Below are positions 5,869-5,923 of a DNA stretch of 5,923 bases, piece by piece. This DNA comes from Bacteroidota bacterium. GTDB lineage: Bacteria > Bacteroidota > Bacteroidia > J057. Location: assembly GCA_004292985.1 (NCBI GenBank), contig RDXT01000309.1, forward strand, positions 1-5,923, written 5' to 3'. Every line of letters starts with the position of its first letter. Within the stretch, counting starts at the first letter, position 1. A program made the position numbers and the translations under genes. The notes under the pieces are model-generated. The model was not told the origin of the DNA, made no database searches, and saw only the letters and a list, made by a program, of their open reading frames with translations.

Positions 5869-5923
5869 TGCACACGGCAGGATTCGAACCTGCGACCTTC
5901 GGTTCCGGAGACCGACGCTCTAT
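5869..5923 (-). tRNA. tRNA-Arg (anticodon CCG), 5' part outside window
   Basis: The 3' 55 nt of a tRNA that reads the CGG arginine codon. On the minus strand one sees the end of the D-arm (ATAGAGCG), an anticodon stem TCGGT/ACCGA enclosing the loop CTCCGGA, with T33 and anticodon CCG (5906-5908), a five-base variable region, a T-arm GCAGG-TTCGAAT-CCTGC, the acceptor 3' strand CGTGTGC (5870-5876) and discriminator A (5869). The next bases are CAG, so CCA is not encoded and must be added by the nucleotidyltransferase. The acceptor 5' strand and most of the D-arm lie beyond the window. Confidence 0.93.

Noticed and set aside
5805..5890. Attachment-site duplication of the tRNA 3' end
   Set aside because: The tRNA T-arm contains GAATCCTG, resembling the AATCCTGT repeats, but on the opposite strand and only over eight bases. 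I saw no longer copy of the tRNA 3' end in the window.

Overview
The window looks like chromosomal DNA from a GC-rich member of the Bacteroidota, possibly a Saprospiria-like lineage. Three things point there: the histidine kinase carries the HEIMNS-type H-box usual in that phylum, the one clear promoter matches the Bacteroidota consensus (TTTG-N19-TAnnTTTG), and there are short ACAGGATT-type arrays of a kind I associate with these genomes. The genus cannot be fixed from the sequence alone.

Layout, left to right. (1) Positions 1-933, plus strand: the 3' part of a sensor histidine kinase gene (end of a PAS-like region, HisKA, HATPase_c); its 5' end lies outside the window. (2) Positions 923-5068, minus strand: a complete 1381-residue protein with a DUF4011-like N-terminus, a superfamily 1 (COG1112/Upf1-like) helicase core split by a long helical insertion, and a C-terminal Vsr/MTES_1575-type endonuclease-like domain. 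It converges on the kinase gene and the two overlap by 11 bp. A promoter ends only 5 nt before its start codon, so the mRNA may be leaderless. (3) Positions 5105-5211: a short gap with a three-unit 9-bp array. (4) Positions 5212-5589, minus strand: a GxxExxY-family PD-(D/E)XK protein of 125 residues with lower GC than its neighbours. (5) Positions 5590-5825: repeats, made of an 82-bp unit present twice plus a partial third, each full unit holding an imperfect palindrome and ACAGGATT units. (6) Positions 5826-5923, minus strand: an intrinsic terminator and the 3' part of tRNA-Arg(CCG), cut by the window end.

The kinase is an ordinary two-component sensor with no visible link to the rest. The helicase-nuclease has an architecture seen in nucleic-acid processing and candidate genome-defence proteins; no partner gene is visible, so if it is a defence factor it would act alone. 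The GxxExxY gene is bracketed by ACAGGATT arrays in opposite orientation and abuts the 82-bp repeats. This nuclease-plus-repeat arrangement is the most unusual feature here, and its role is unknown.
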